Positions 33,689-42,355 of a stretch of 64,000 nt of DNA are shown in pieces. Where the stretch lies: assembly GCA_049602155.1 (NCBI GenBank), contig JBMYRH010000028.1, positions 1 to 64,000 of the forward strand, given 5' to 3'. A program made the position numbers and the translations under genes. Source of the DNA: JBMYRH01 sp049602155. GTDB lineage: Bacteria; Myxococcota_A; UBA9042; PHBI01; JBMYRH01. The notes beneath the pieces were generated by a model. The model did no database searches. It was not told where the DNA came from and worked only from the letters and a program-made list of their open reading frames with translations. The stretch's first letter is position 1. Each line of letters starts with the position of its first letter.

Positions 33689-35569
33689 ATGAAGCACGCA
33701 GAGGACAGCCTGAGTCTATGGAGCCGCGTGAGCCACCTTGCGTCAGCCCGGAGACGACGCGCGAGGCCCTTGCCCGTGGGGACGCTCGTGTTGACGCTCT
33801 TCATGGCCGCCTGTTCAGCGTCGACACCAGAAGTAGACGTGGCTGCAGCGGACGAAGGCATCGGCTCTGCGGGGGATGTGGCGTCGCCCGATGGTGCGGG
33901 GACACCTTCGATAGGGCCTGTCGCACTGACCCCGGATGTCGTCAGCCTCGACGGCGCTGGAGAGGTTGAGGGTGAAGACGCCGAAGTGCTCGGTCCGCAA
34001 GACACAGTGGCGAGTGAAAGCGCCGATGTGTGCGACTGTGATCCAGGGATGTGGTGTGACGATGGGAGCTGCGCCTCTGATGTCTGCACCGAAGGAGAGG
34101 TGAGCTGCCATGATCTAGAGACCAGGCGTGTTTGCGCCGATGACGGCAGCCGCTTCGACCTCGTCCCGTGCCCTGATGACTTGGTTTGCCAAGGCGATCA
34201 ATGCGTCCCCCTCATGTGTCAGCCGTCCGATCCGCCGTTCTGTGACGGACCGACGCGGATGACGTGCAACTCATCGGGGCTCGCGCATGTGCCGCTCCCA
34301 TGCCCTGGCGGGACTGGATGTGTGGACGGCACCTGTCAGCCTATCGAGCCGAACGTGCTGCTTTTGGTCGACACCTCGACCTCGATGAGCCTACTGGCGG
34401 ACACGCCGGACATGTACCCACCGGACTGCATGGACGCGAGCTGCCCGGTCTGGGACTTCCCGGTGTGCGACGATCCGAATGACCCCATGACACGGATCGC
34501 GCGGGTGAAGGTCTCGATCTCCGAGTTTCTCCAGTCTGACGCGGCCCAGGAGGTTCGGTTGGCGCTGATGCGCTTCCCCCAGACCGGCCTTGAACTGCCG
34601 AACTGCACGCGGGGCTATTACGCGCACCTCTTCTTCATGTCGGGCGACAACCACGCCCCTGAGACCGAGCTGGATTGGTTCACCAGTCAGCTGCATCAAA
34701 CGTTGTGTACCGGCTTCTCGGAGACGTCGGAGTCGAACCTTGAGGACATGGCGCGTTGGTTGGACTTCGAGGAGACGCTGGCGCCCACAGGTCAGGGGTG
34801 CAGCGCGTTTTGGGATTGTGAGTTCGAGCTGTGTGACGGTGGACAGTGTTGGAGTCACACCAACCCAGAGCTTCGAGGGACAGGCCCCACGCCCTTGGGT
34901 AAGTCGTTGTTCTACGCCGGCGAGTACTTGAGGCACCTTGTCCTCAACGAGGGCAAGCCCTGCGGGGTGGATGCCGATTGCAACTCACCCCACTATGCGT
35001 GCGTCAGTGGGGCATGCCGAGACCCCTTCTTTAGCTGTCGTGAGACGTCGATCATCCTCTTCACCGACGGCTTCGAGACGGTGTACGAGAGCACCGAGGA
35101 ATTCTTCAACCCCTTGGTCCAGGCCAAGCGCCTTCACTACGGCCTGGCTTGCGTCAGTGATGAGGATTGCCTGAGCGGTGCCGATTGCGTCGACGGCGGG
35201 TGCCGCTTTGAAGGAGAAGGGGGGCTCCCTCAGATGCAGTGCAACGCCTACGAGTCCCCCTGCACCACAGATGACGATTGCGCTGAGTTTGAGTGCGGCA
35301 AGGAGGCACCCTGTGAAGGGAGCTGCCAAGACGTGACTGTGGACCTCTTCGCTCCCGAGTGGTCGAATCACTTGGCGAGCGCAGAGGGTGCACCGCTGCC
35401 TATCACTGTCCACGTCATCGACGCCTCTGGGACCGTGGGGTCCAACCAGCTCCTGGCCACCTATGGGGGAGGGGAGTACAGCTCCTCTGATCTCGCCGAG
35501 CTCAGCACCTTGACCAGTCAACTCGGTGGCCTCGTGACCGCCAAGCCCGGTGCCAGCATCTGCGAGTAG
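33689..35569 (+). CDS. VWA-domain lipoprotein with Cys-rich N-terminus
   Basis: ATG 33689 starts an Arg-rich n-region and a hydrophobic core ending in lipobox MAAC; upstream in-frame starts give unlikely protein. An Asp/Ala/Val-rich linker is followed by a Cys-rich segment (CDCDPGMWCDDGSC, CVPLMC, CVDGTCQP). At LLLVDTSTSM (Asp228, Ser230, Ser232) comes the MIDAS motif DxSxS of a von Willebrand A domain; ILFTDGFE supplies the later Asp. An insertion rich in Cys pairs (about 420-550) interrupts the domain. The protein ends with a normal VWA C-terminal strand. VWA domains bind proteins through a metal ion; partner unknown. The same type is common at myxobacterial surfaces. Confidence 0.85.
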   Translation: MKHAEDSLSLWSRVSHLASARRRRARPLPVGTLVLTLFMAACSASTPEVDVAAADEGIGSAGDVASPDGAGTPSIGPVALTPDVVSLDGAGEVEGEDAEVLGPQDTVASESADVCDCDPGMWCDDGSCASDVCTEGEVSCHDLETRRVCADDGSRFDLVPCPDDLVCQGDQCVPLMCQPSDPPFCDGPTRMTCNSSGLAHVPLPCPGGTGCVDGTCQPIEPNVLLLVDTSTSMSLLADTPDMYPPDCMDASCPVWDFPVCDDPNDPMTRIARVKVSISEFLQSDAAQEVRLALMRFPQTGLELPNCTRGYYAHLFFMSGDNHAPETELDWFTSQLHQTLCTGFSETSESNLEDMARWLDFEETLAPTGQGCSAFWDCEFELCDGGQCWSHTNPELRGTGPTPLGKSLFYAGEYLRHLVLNEGKPCGVDADCNSPHYACVSGACRDPFFSCRETSIILFTDGFETVYESTEEFFNPLVQAKRLHYGLACVSDEDCLSGADCVDGGCRFEGEGGLPQMQCNAYESPCTTDDDCAEFECGKEAPCEGSCQDVTVDLFAPEWSNHLASAEGAPLPITVHVIDASGTVGSNQLLATYGGGEYSSSDLAELSTLTSQLGGLVTAKPGASICE

Positions 35570-35738
35570 AGGGCGGTGAACCAGGTGGTGCCACCTCCTG
35601 AGGTAGGGCGGAATGGTGCAGCCCTCGTGGTGTGTTGACCGGCTGCGTGACCGCACAACCTCAAGACCGCCTGTCTTTGGGCCAGCCGGGTGCGCCCTGG
35701 CATTGTATCAGCCCGGCAGCGAGGCATACCCTGACACC

Positions 35739-36626
35739 ATGACGGGCGACAGACGACAGAGCAGAGTGCGATGGGGTGCGCGGCGCTTGCTGATGATCCT
35801 CATCCTGACCCTAGGGAGCTTGGGGCTCTTGAACACCGACGATGACCACGCCGCGGCCGCCGGCACCACCGACCTGCGCAACATGCCTTGGGTGACCGTG
35901 AACGACACGGTGATGGGAGGCCGCTCAAGCGCGACGGTGTCGTGGAACGACGCCGGTCAGCTCATCTGGAGCGGGAACCTGAGCCTCGAGAATAATGGAG
36001 GCTTCGTCTCCATTCGTTCTCGGTCTCCTTGGTCTGACTGGTCGAGCTACGACGGGGTCGAGGTGGTCCTCGAAGGGGCAGGGCGGGAGATCCAGGTGAG
36101 CGCGCAGCGCGGAGACCGCGTGATGCGCGCCGGGGGATATCGGGCGATGCTCCCCACCGAGGTGCGGGGGGACACCCGCGTGTTTATCCCCTTCTCGGCC
36201 TTCGTCCTCAAGCGCTTCGGGCGCGAGGTGGCGGGCCCCTCCCTGCCCGACGGGCTCCGGAGCGTGGGCGATTGGGGGTTGCTGATGGCGGACAAGCGCG
36301 AAGGTGCGTTTCAGGTCACGCTGAAGTCCATCACCCCCGCCCGTCATACCAAAGACACACGCACGTCGCCCAAGGTCCGGGCTACGCTGATCAAGGCCAT
36401 CGAGCGTGGGGTGCCGGTCTTCAACGCAGGGGACCCAAAGGGCTGCGCTGCGATCTACGGTGAGGTCCTTCAGCAGCTTGTCGGTCAGGGCCTGCTCGGT
36501 CCGAGGGCTTGGGCGCATCAGGTGAGCCGCGCGGCGCTCACTCGCGCCACGAGCCAGAGTGATACGGACGCGGCGTGGACGCTCAGGCGGGCGATCGACG
36601 CCATCCTGAGGAGCCTCCCAGGATAG
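35739..36626 (+). CDS. CIA30-domain exported or membrane protein
   Basis: ATG 35739 begins a basic n-region and one hydrophobic segment (LLMILILTLGSLGLL), which may be a signal peptide or anchor. Residues about 45-200 match the CIA30 beta-sandwich: WVTVNDTVMGGRSS, LSLENNGGFVSIRS, the YDGVEVVLEGAG strand and GLLMADKREGAFQVTLKSI. CIA30 (NDUFAF1 in mitochondria) is a complex I assembly factor, but bacterial CIA30 proteins are uncharacterised and often exported. The C-terminal 95 residues are helical and include one Cys. The gene lies 169 bp downstream of the VWA gene and converges with the EcsC gene. Confidence 0.82.
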   Translation: MTGDRRQSRVRWGARRLLMILILTLGSLGLLNTDDDHAAAAGTTDLRNMPWVTVNDTVMGGRSSATVSWNDAGQLIWSGNLSLENNGGFVSIRSRSPWSDWSSYDGVEVVLEGAGREIQVSAQRGDRVMRAGGYRAMLPTEVRGDTRVFIPFSAFVLKRFGREVAGPSLPDGLRSVGDWGLLMADKREGAFQVTLKSITPARHTKDTRTSPKVRATLIKAIERGVPVFNAGDPKGCAAIYGEVLQQLVGQGLLGPRAWAHQVSRAALTRATSQSDTDAAWTLRRAIDAILRSLPG

Positions 36627-36662
36627 CATTCGAGGCAGAGCTGTGCCCGCACTTCGCGGCGC

Positions 36663-37544
36663 TTAGCTCTCAACCGGCTCCGCTGCGGCATTCGCCGGTA
36701 CAGGGTCCATCGTCACCGTGACAGCGCCTGCTTCTCCGTGGGTGTGGATGAGCCATCGCTCCTGGTACATGCGGCGCGCCGCATAGCCGACGTCGCGAAT
36801 GTAGCTGGCGTTGACCGCGGCCCCGATCCCAGCGCCTATCACGGGCACGACCTGTAGCGCTTTTCGCTTCGTCAGGTTCACGCCGAGCTGCTTCGCCAGT
36901 TGCTTGACCCCCGCGAGGATCACGTACTGCTTGAGCCCCTCCTCGGCGGCCTTCCGCGAGATGCTCTTCCACGTCTCCTTCGCGAGGATGACCTCCATCG
37001 AGCGCAAGAAGAGGAGAGAGGACCGCTTCTGCGCCATCGAGTTCGAGCTCGCCGCCGAGAGCACGCCGAGGGCGAACCTCTGGTCTTCCTCCGTGACGGT
37101 GTCAAAGCCATAGCACAGCCCGACGTGGCGAATGGTCATGAGCGAGAGGACCACCACCGCCGGGATATCGGCGGCGAGCCCCGCCAAGCCGGTCACCCCT
37201 GTGATCCCCCCCTCGAGGGTCGCGGCGCTGATTGCGTAGTTGTGGACGGTGTTGGCGAGCTCATCAGAGAGGGGGAGTGATTTACCTCGAAGCCCCTCGA
37301 TGCTGTTGACCTGTCCATCGGTCATGATCTTGTCTCGGCCCCAACCCTCGAGCTTCCCAGCGGTCCAGTTCGCCCCATGCAATGCCGCCTCAAGGGCAGC
37401 CTCTGGGATCACGGCCTCGACCGCCGCTTCGAGGGGCTTGGTGATTCTGCCCGCGGCCCGAGAGATCACGTCGGGCTCTCGCGCCTTCCATGCCTCGATC
37501 TCGGCCAGGGCATCTCGTTCGTAGGCATCCATCGAATCGGTCAT
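36663..37544 (-). CDS. EcsC-family protein
   Basis: ATG 37544 follows GAGAGTGAAAG. The 293-residue protein matches EcsC: an acidic N-terminus, hydrophobic stretches around ITGVTGLAGLAADIPAVVVLSLMTIRHVGLCYGF (about 115-148), the AGVKQLAKQLGVNLTKRKALQVVPVIGAGIGAAVN segment (about 215-250), and a YIRDVGYAARRMYQER block. EcsC domains bind or transport at membranes but have no firm function outside Bacillus. No membrane anchor beyond the central hydrophobic patches is evident. Genes on both sides run towards or away from it, so it is monocistronic. Confidence 0.85.
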   Translation of the reverse strand: MTDSMDAYERDALAEIEAWKAREPDVISRAAGRITKPLEAAVEAVIPEAALEAALHGANWTAGKLEGWGRDKIMTDGQVNSIEGLRGKSLPLSDELANTVHNYAISAATLEGGITGVTGLAGLAADIPAVVVLSLMTIRHVGLCYGFDTVTEEDQRFALGVLSAASSNSMAQKRSSLLFLRSMEVILAKETWKSISRKAAEEGLKQYVILAGVKQLAKQLGVNLTKRKALQVVPVIGAGIGAAVNASYIRDVGYAARRMYQERWLIHTHGEAGAVTVTMDPVPANAAAEPVES

Positions 37545-38014
37545 CTTTCACTCTCGTTTTTTGACGCATCGCATCGTATCTCATCGCGGGCCTTCGTCGC
37601 AGATCCCCTCCGATCCCAGTGGGCAGCTTCCCTCCGTCGGGTAGTCAATTGTGCGAGCGAGTGCTGCGGCTCGAATCGCCGCGGTTTGCCCCGCATGGGC
37701 GGCCCAAACAGTCGTCGGGCTCACATTGGATGACGCACACACAGCGCGAGACGAAGCGTGCGAGGGGGCCTCACGGGGGAGTCATCTATGCGGCGCACCG
37801 CGTGAGTCGTCACAGGGAGGTCTGCGTTCAGGTCTCTGGCGGTGGCCCTAGCTTGGTCACTGGAGCGTTTGGGGCGCTTCGAGTATGAACGGTCTGGGTC
37901 GCGGTAGATAGCAGGTCGTTGACGATGTGAGCCACTTGCAGATCATTGGCTGTGCACGACCTCGCTCGGTCAACCGTAGAGACGATGGACACGTGAAGGG
38001 GCCGCGCAAGGGTC
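37545..38014. other. 470-bp divergent intergenic region
   Basis: Lies between the EcsC and GIY-YIG genes. It contains a 5-bp-stem hairpin GCGGC-TCGAATC-GCCGC (37668-37684) that resembles a tRNA T-arm but has no tRNA around it. No coding frame here has convincing composition. Confidence 0.55.
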
Positions 38015-38845
38015 ATGGCTGTAGGTACATTCGACAAGAAGTTCGGCGCGCAGTTCTTGGCGGCCGTGCCCAAGCTGCCCGGCGTGTACCGGTTTTACGC
38101 CAAGAACGACACCGTGCTGTACGTCGGGAAAGCGAAGGATCTGCGAAGCCGGCTCGGGCAGTACCGCACCGCCAAGCGCGTCAAAGCGCACCGGAAGATG
38201 AACCGAATTGTGAAGGCGAGCGCCCGGTTGGAGTTTGAGCTGACGGCCAACGAAATGGAGGCGCTGCTCCTGGAGAACCAGCTGATTCAGGCGCTCAGGC
38301 CGCGGTTCAACGTGGCGGGGGCCTTCAGCTTTATGTACCCGTCACTCGGGATGAAGCGCACGGAGTCTCACCTTCATTTGGCCTACTCGACCGAGCCCGA
38401 GCACATGGAAGGCGAGGGGTTTGAGCGCTTTGGGTCATATCGGAGCCGCCTCTACACCCGGGCGTGTTTTGACGCCTTGGAGGATGTCTTTAGCAGGCTA
38501 GGGCACAAGGAGACGTCGTCTGAGCGGTTGCCGTACACCGCCTGGCGGCGCTTTCGGCAGATACCCCAGGCGCTGAATGAGCCGCTTCGCGCCTTCTTCG
38601 CGGGGGAGTCCGAGGCCTTCCTCGAGCAGGTGATCCTCAGCCTGGTCGAGAAGCCGGATGCGCGCAGTGACGCTGCTGCGGTGCAGGCTCGGCTCGAGGA
38701 GCTGCGGCTGTTCTACGAGGTGGAGGCGCAGAAGCTGCGGGTGATCCTCACGATGGAGGGTGTCCCCTACATCGCGCAGACCGAGCGGGATCGTGCCGCA
38801 ATCCGGGCGGGCTTCAAAGAAGAAGACGAGGACGAAGATGCATGA
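38015..38845 (+). CDS. Stand-alone GIY-YIG nuclease, UvrC/Cho-like
   Basis: ATG 38015 sits after AAGGG. The N-terminal domain has LPGVYRFYAKNDTVLYVGKAKDLRSRLGQY, which matches GIY-YIG of UvrC: G-V-Y and Y-V-G, the Arg on the next helix, and NEMEALLLENQLI with the Glu metal ligand. It is 276 residues, so UvrC's C-terminal nuclease half is missing, as in E. coli Cho. The C-terminus holds a UVR-like helix (RLEELRLFYEVEAQKLRVIL) and an acidic tail EEDEDEDA. It may incise damaged DNA in nucleotide excision repair. Nothing nearby suggests a mobile intron. Confidence 0.85.
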   Translation: MAVGTFDKKFGAQFLAAVPKLPGVYRFYAKNDTVLYVGKAKDLRSRLGQYRTAKRVKAHRKMNRIVKASARLEFELTANEMEALLLENQLIQALRPRFNVAGAFSFMYPSLGMKRTESHLHLAYSTEPEHMEGEGFERFGSYRSRLYTRACFDALEDVFSRLGHKETSSERLPYTAWRRFRQIPQALNEPLRAFFAGESEAFLEQVILSLVEKPDARSDAAAVQARLEELRLFYEVEAQKLRVILTMEGVPYIAQTERDRAAIRAGFKEEDEDEDA

Positions 38846-39225
38846 CGCCGGTCACCTCCTCGCGTGACCCACGCTGTCCACCCACAGGCGCTGTCCTGTC
38901 ATAGCCCTGCGGGAGACGCTGGATACAGGTGCGGACGTTTCCGGTCTGCGCGGCCTCTGCGACCTGGGCTTGGGTAGTGCGAGGCTGACCGTCTGCCATG
39001 GTCTCAGACACGGTGCTTAGGGCGCGGTTCGGGTGCTGACTTGCCAGTGCGATGAATGGCGAAGGGGGGCTACGTCGAGGCCCTCCAAGGGCGGATGTTC
39101 AGCATGAGGCTGTCTTTCTGAAGAGCTTAGGAGCGCAAGAACAGCCGGTTTAGCAAAGCTGACCGCACGCGATAACGTCGGTCAATTACGGCCTACTGCT
39201 CACTCTTTACCTCGCTCATTGAGGG
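38846..39225. other. 380-bp convergent intergenic region
   Basis: Between the ends of the GIY-YIG gene and the coiled-coil gene. A minus-strand frame at 38814-39011 (65 codons) is open but overlaps the GIY-YIG gene and lacks a ribosome site, so it is not called. No terminator or RNA was seen. Confidence 0.5.
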
Positions 39226-39465
39226 TCAACTCGCGCCTGCTTTCTCCGCGTCTATTTCGGCCTGGAGCTCGGCGGCAAAGGCTGCCTCGTACTCAGCCTC
39301 GCGTTTCGCCTCTGCTTCAGCGGCGGCGACCTTGGCAGCTTCAGCCGCTGCAGCTTTCTTCGCGGCTAGTTTTTCGCTCTTTGCCTCTTCGCGAGCCTGG
39401 CGTTTGTACGCCTTCTTCTGTTCACGCTCTCTGCGCTTGTGATCTTTGCTTGGTGTCGTTGCCAT
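39226..39465 (-). CDS. Small charged coiled-coil protein
   Basis: ATG 39465 is preceded by AAAGGA. The 79-residue product is almost wholly Lys/Arg/Glu/Ala, with a basic N-terminus (KDHKRREREQKKAYKRQAR) turning into an Ala/Glu heptad-rich helix ending EIDAEKAGAS. This is a single long helix or coiled coil with charge asymmetry, suited to nucleic-acid or protein binding. It has no known family that I recognise. Its ribosome site and uniform codon pattern favour a real gene. Confidence 0.65.
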   Translation of the reverse strand: MATTPSKDHKRREREQKKAYKRQAREEAKSEKLAAKKAAAAEAAKVAAAEAEAKREAEYEAAFAAELQAEIDAEKAGAS

Positions 39466-39984
39466 GAGGGGTCCTTTGTCGTCGCCAGAAGGAGGTCGCC
39501 CGTGGCATCTCGCGCACAGGTTTTAGTCACTGCTCTCTGAGTCGCTTTGACCCAGGGGCCCCGCTGATGGGCCTTGCGGGCCATCGAGGTGGTCGATTGT
39601 ACTCGTATAAGCTTACGGTCAGCCGTTCGCGGCTGGGGCTCCTGCGCTCGGAGGTGCCTCTCTTCGGTCAGACCGAGCGTCCACGGCGCGGCGACTGCGT
39701 GCCGACGTTAACACTGTGCTGCAGAGAGTGCGGCAGGATTCGACGAAGTCTTGCACCTTGAGATCCACGTGGATGACTCAGTCTGCCGTTCAGGGCAAGG
39801 TCACTGTGGGGGCCAGGTCTGCTGGTAGGCGTCGTCAAAGGTTCGACGTGCGCCGACCTTCACCTCGGCTCGTTGCTTCGGCTGACTTGTCCGGGGGCGT
39901 TCGCGAGACCTGCTCCTTTCGGCTCAGACGCGCAGCTCAGGTTCTCTTCGGGGCGGGTTCTCCGAAGCGAAGAGGCTCCCCGAC
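39466..39984. other. 519-bp gene-poor region
   Basis: Runs from the start of the small coiled-coil gene to the end of dbpA. Open frames here are short and have shadow-like composition. I see no hairpin, repeat or RNA that I can support. Confidence 0.5.
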
Positions 39985-41388
39985 TTAGCGATTGGAGCGA
40001 GGGCTCCCCAGCGTTCGGGCTCGGAATGCCTTCCCCTTGATTGGGGCCCGGTTCAGGAGGTTCACCACAGCGCGTGCATGGGCGTTCTCTACTGCGATGA
40101 AGCTGTGAGTATCGACGATGTCGATCTTGCCGACAGCGCCCCCTGGGATGTGCCCATTGGCGGTGATCGCACCCAAGAGGTCTCCAGGTCGGAGGCGGCT
40201 CTTACGGCCACCGTTGAGCTCGATCGTGGTCATCAACGGCATCAGGGCGCTCTGGTGTCCCTGCTGTGTCGGCGCCTCGACCTCGACGATCTCACCGTCG
40301 GGTCGCAGCCCTTGGACCGCTCGCAGCCGGCCCTCTTCTCGCGCGGTGACCAGGCTGATGGCGATACCCTCTTTGCCCGCTCGACCCGTGCGACCGATCC
40401 GATGGACATAGACCTCGGGTTGCTCGGAGAGCTCGTAATTAAAGACCGCGTCGACATCACGCACGTCGAGGCCCCGAGCGGCGACATCAGTCGCGACCAA
40501 CACCGTGGCGCTCTGATTCGAAAAACGGACCAGGGCTCGCACGCGCTCCGGTTGCTCTAAATCCCCGTGCATGGCGATGGCGGCCACGCTCTCGTGCTGG
40601 AGCGACTCAGCGACCTGCGCGCAGTCGTTCTTCGTATTACAGAACACGATGTTGAGCCGCCCCCCCCATTGGTAGAGCGCTCCTAAGAGGACCTGATAGC
40701 GGTTATCGCGCGTCACGGCGCACCAGGACTGACGGATCTTTGCCGGCGCTTCGTCCTCGGTGACATCGACACTCACAGGGTCCTGTTGAACCCGAGCGCT
40801 CATCTCCTTGATGCCCTTTGGGTAGGTCGCCGAGAAGAGCAAGGTCTGTCGGAGGGTGGGCACATGACTCAGGATCGTCTCGATGTCCTCGGTGAACCCC
40901 ATGTCGAGCATGCGGTCGGCTTCATCGAGCACCACGGCGCTGACGTTCTCCAGCCGCAGGGTTCGCTTCCTGAGGTGCTTAAGGATGCGCCCCGGGGTGC
41001 CGACAATGATGTGAGCGTTGTGCTGGAGAGAGCCCACTTGAGGTCCAAATGGGACCCCACCACACAGGGACAGCACTTTGGTGTTCTGCACGGTCCTCGC
41101 GAGCCGTCGGAGCTCCTTGGCGACCTGGTCGGCGAGCTCCCGAGTCGGGCAGAGTACCAGCGATTGAACCCGGAACGAGGTCGGCTCCAGCCGGTTTAAG
41201 AGGGCAAGGCCGAAGGCAGCCGTCTTGCCGCTCCCCGTCTTCGCCCGGACCAAGGCATCTCGACCCGCCAACACAACGGGGAGGGATTCGCCTTGGACGA
41301 GGGTCATCTGGTGATACCCGAGCTCTCTCAGGTTCGCCAACAAGGCGGGCTTGAGCGGAAGACTATCGAACTGTGTCGCATCGGACAT
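39985..41388 (-). CDS. dbpA: DEAD-box RNA helicase with DbpA-type RNA-binding domain
   Basis: ATG 41388 is chosen because MSDATQFDSLPL starts the usual N-terminus and GGAGGG lies upstream; the longer in-frame start adds unlike sequence. Motifs: AKTGSGKT (I), PTRELA (Ia), TPGR (Ib), DEAD in VVLDEADRMLDMGF (II), SAT (III), ARGLDV (V) and HRIGRTGRAG (VI). The C-terminus from about residue 395 (TTIELNGGRKSRLRPGDLLGAI, then the HSFIAVENAHARAVVNLL strand) is the DbpA RNA-recognition domain, which in E. coli binds 23S rRNA hairpin 92. Role: large ribosomal subunit assembly. It is divergent from the deiodinase-like gene. Confidence 0.93.
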   Translation of the reverse strand: MSDATQFDSLPLKPALLANLRELGYHQMTLVQGESLPVVLAGRDALVRAKTGSGKTAAFGLALLNRLEPTSFRVQSLVLCPTRELADQVAKELRRLARTVQNTKVLSLCGGVPFGPQVGSLQHNAHIIVGTPGRILKHLRKRTLRLENVSAVVLDEADRMLDMGFTEDIETILSHVPTLRQTLLFSATYPKGIKEMSARVQQDPVSVDVTEDEAPAKIRQSWCAVTRDNRYQVLLGALYQWGGRLNIVFCNTKNDCAQVAESLQHESVAAIAMHGDLEQPERVRALVRFSNQSATVLVATDVAARGLDVRDVDAVFNYELSEQPEVYVHRIGRTGRAGKEGIAISLVTAREEGRLRAVQGLRPDGEIVEVEAPTQQGHQSALMPLMTTIELNGGRKSRLRPGDLLGAITANGHIPGGAVGKIDIVDTHSFIAVENAHARAVVNLLNRAPIKGKAFRARTLGSPRSNR

Positions 41389-41711
41389 GTGGACGTGAGC
41401 CCTCCGGAAAAACAAACACTCCAGCCCAAGTATCGAGCGCCCGGGCGACAACGCCGTGACCATCAGCAGGGCGCCGCGCGACTGTACCACTGCGGAGTAC
41501 GCGGTGCGATTCGACTTGAGCATGGCAGGGGGGGGCGGCAGCCCTGATCTCCAGACGGGGCGTGTCGCGGCAGCCCGATGAGGTTCGGCTGACTGGGCGC
41601 CGAGCTTGGCCCCGCGTCGCCAGCTGTCGAGAGCAAGAGCGGCTTCCGTACGCTCGCCTGACCTGACACTCGCCTCAAGGCTCTCTATGCTGGGTGGGTG
41701 TGGAGGTGACT
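41389..41711. other. Divergent region between dbpA and the deiodinase-like gene
   Basis: About 323 bp. It contains the CTGACA/TATGCT promoter of the right-hand gene near its right end. No other gene or hairpin is convincing. Confidence 0.55.
41663..41691 (+). promoter_or_regulatory. Sigma-70-type promoter
   Basis: CTGACA (41663-41668) and TATGCT (41686-41691) are separated by exactly 17 bp, five of six and four of six matches to consensus. Transcription would start near 41698, leaving a leader of about 14 nt to the GTG at 41712, which contains GGAGG, or none to the GTG at 41700. Confidence 0.5.
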
Positions 41712-42353
41712 GTGATCCCGTTGAACTTTAAACGACACCCGGCAGCAGACATTCGCGAGGCGGCGGCCACGTGGAAGCGGCGCCTTCAGACGCGGCGCAG
41801 TGTCCGCCACTTCTCCTCGGAGCCGATCCCGATCCGTGCCGTCGAAGACATCATTCACGCGGCAGCCTCCGCGCCCAGCGGCGCTCACAAACAGCCCTGG
41901 ACCTTCGTCCTGGTGACCGAGCCCGCGCTGAAGGCCAAGATCCGTGAAGCCGCTGAAGAAGAAGAGCGGGCGTTCTACGGAGGGCGCGCTGGGGAGCGTT
42001 GGCTCAAGGACCTCGAGGCCTTCGAGACCGACTGGCAAAAACCCTTCCTGGAGGAGGCGCCGGCGCTCATCGCGGTGTTCGCGCAGCGTCACGGTGAGGG
42101 CCGCGAGGACCGCCACTACTACGTCAACGAGTCGGTGGGCATCGCTGTAGGCTTCCTCTTGGCAGGCTTACATCACGCTGGCCTCGCGACGCTCACCCAC
42201 ACGCCAAGCCCGATGAAGTTCCTCGCTGAGGTGCTGGGGCGACCCGCCAGCGAGCGGGCCTACCTGCTCATCCCGGTAGGCTTTCCGACCGATGATTGCC
42301 AGGTGCCTGACCTTGAACGGAAGCCGCTCGATGAGGTCTTGGTGCGGCGCTAG
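41712..42353 (+). CDS. Nitroreductase-family flavoprotein, iodotyrosine deiodinase-like
   Basis: GTG 41712 is preferred because GGAGG lies 5 nt upstream; GTGs at 41694 and 41700 are alternatives. The protein matches iodotyrosine deiodinase (IYD) closely from memory: RRSVRHFSSEPIPIRAV (FMN site), SAPSGAHKQPW, the lid GERWLKDLEAFETDWQK, the HYYVNESVGIAVGFLLAGL helix, and the C-terminus VPDLERKPLD. The three lid residues that grip the iodotyrosine zwitterion in human IYD (Glu157, Tyr161, Lys182) have counterparts Glu85, Tyr89 and Lys110 with identical spacing (4 and 21). IYD removes halogen from iodotyrosine using FMN and NADPH-derived electrons. Activity here is inferred. It ends 2 bp before the opposing DUF1853 gene. 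Confidence 0.87.
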   Translation: MIPLNFKRHPAADIREAAATWKRRLQTRRSVRHFSSEPIPIRAVEDIIHAAASAPSGAHKQPWTFVLVTEPALKAKIREAAEEEERAFYGGRAGERWLKDLEAFETDWQKPFLEEAPALIAVFAQRHGEGREDRHYYVNESVGIAVGFLLAGLHHAGLATLTHTPSPMKFLAEVLGRPASERAYLLIPVGFPTDDCQVPDLERKPLDEVLVRR

Positions 42354-42355
42354 GC

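Noticed and set aside
35583..35596. Palindrome AGGTGG-TG-CCACCT after the VWA gene
   Set aside because: The two-base loop is too small for a terminator and it is too short to call an operator without copies.
37668..37684. tRNA T-arm-like hairpin with loop TCGAATC
   Set aside because: The flanking sequence has no acceptor stem, D arm or anticodon arm, and the loop is shifted by one base from the tRNA consensus.
38015..38845. GIY-YIG gene considered as a homing endonuclease
   Set aside because: No intron or intein boundary is present and the sequence matches UvrC/Cho rather than homing types.
38814..39011. A 65-codon minus-strand frame
   Set aside because: No ribosome site and it overlaps the GIY-YIG gene end.
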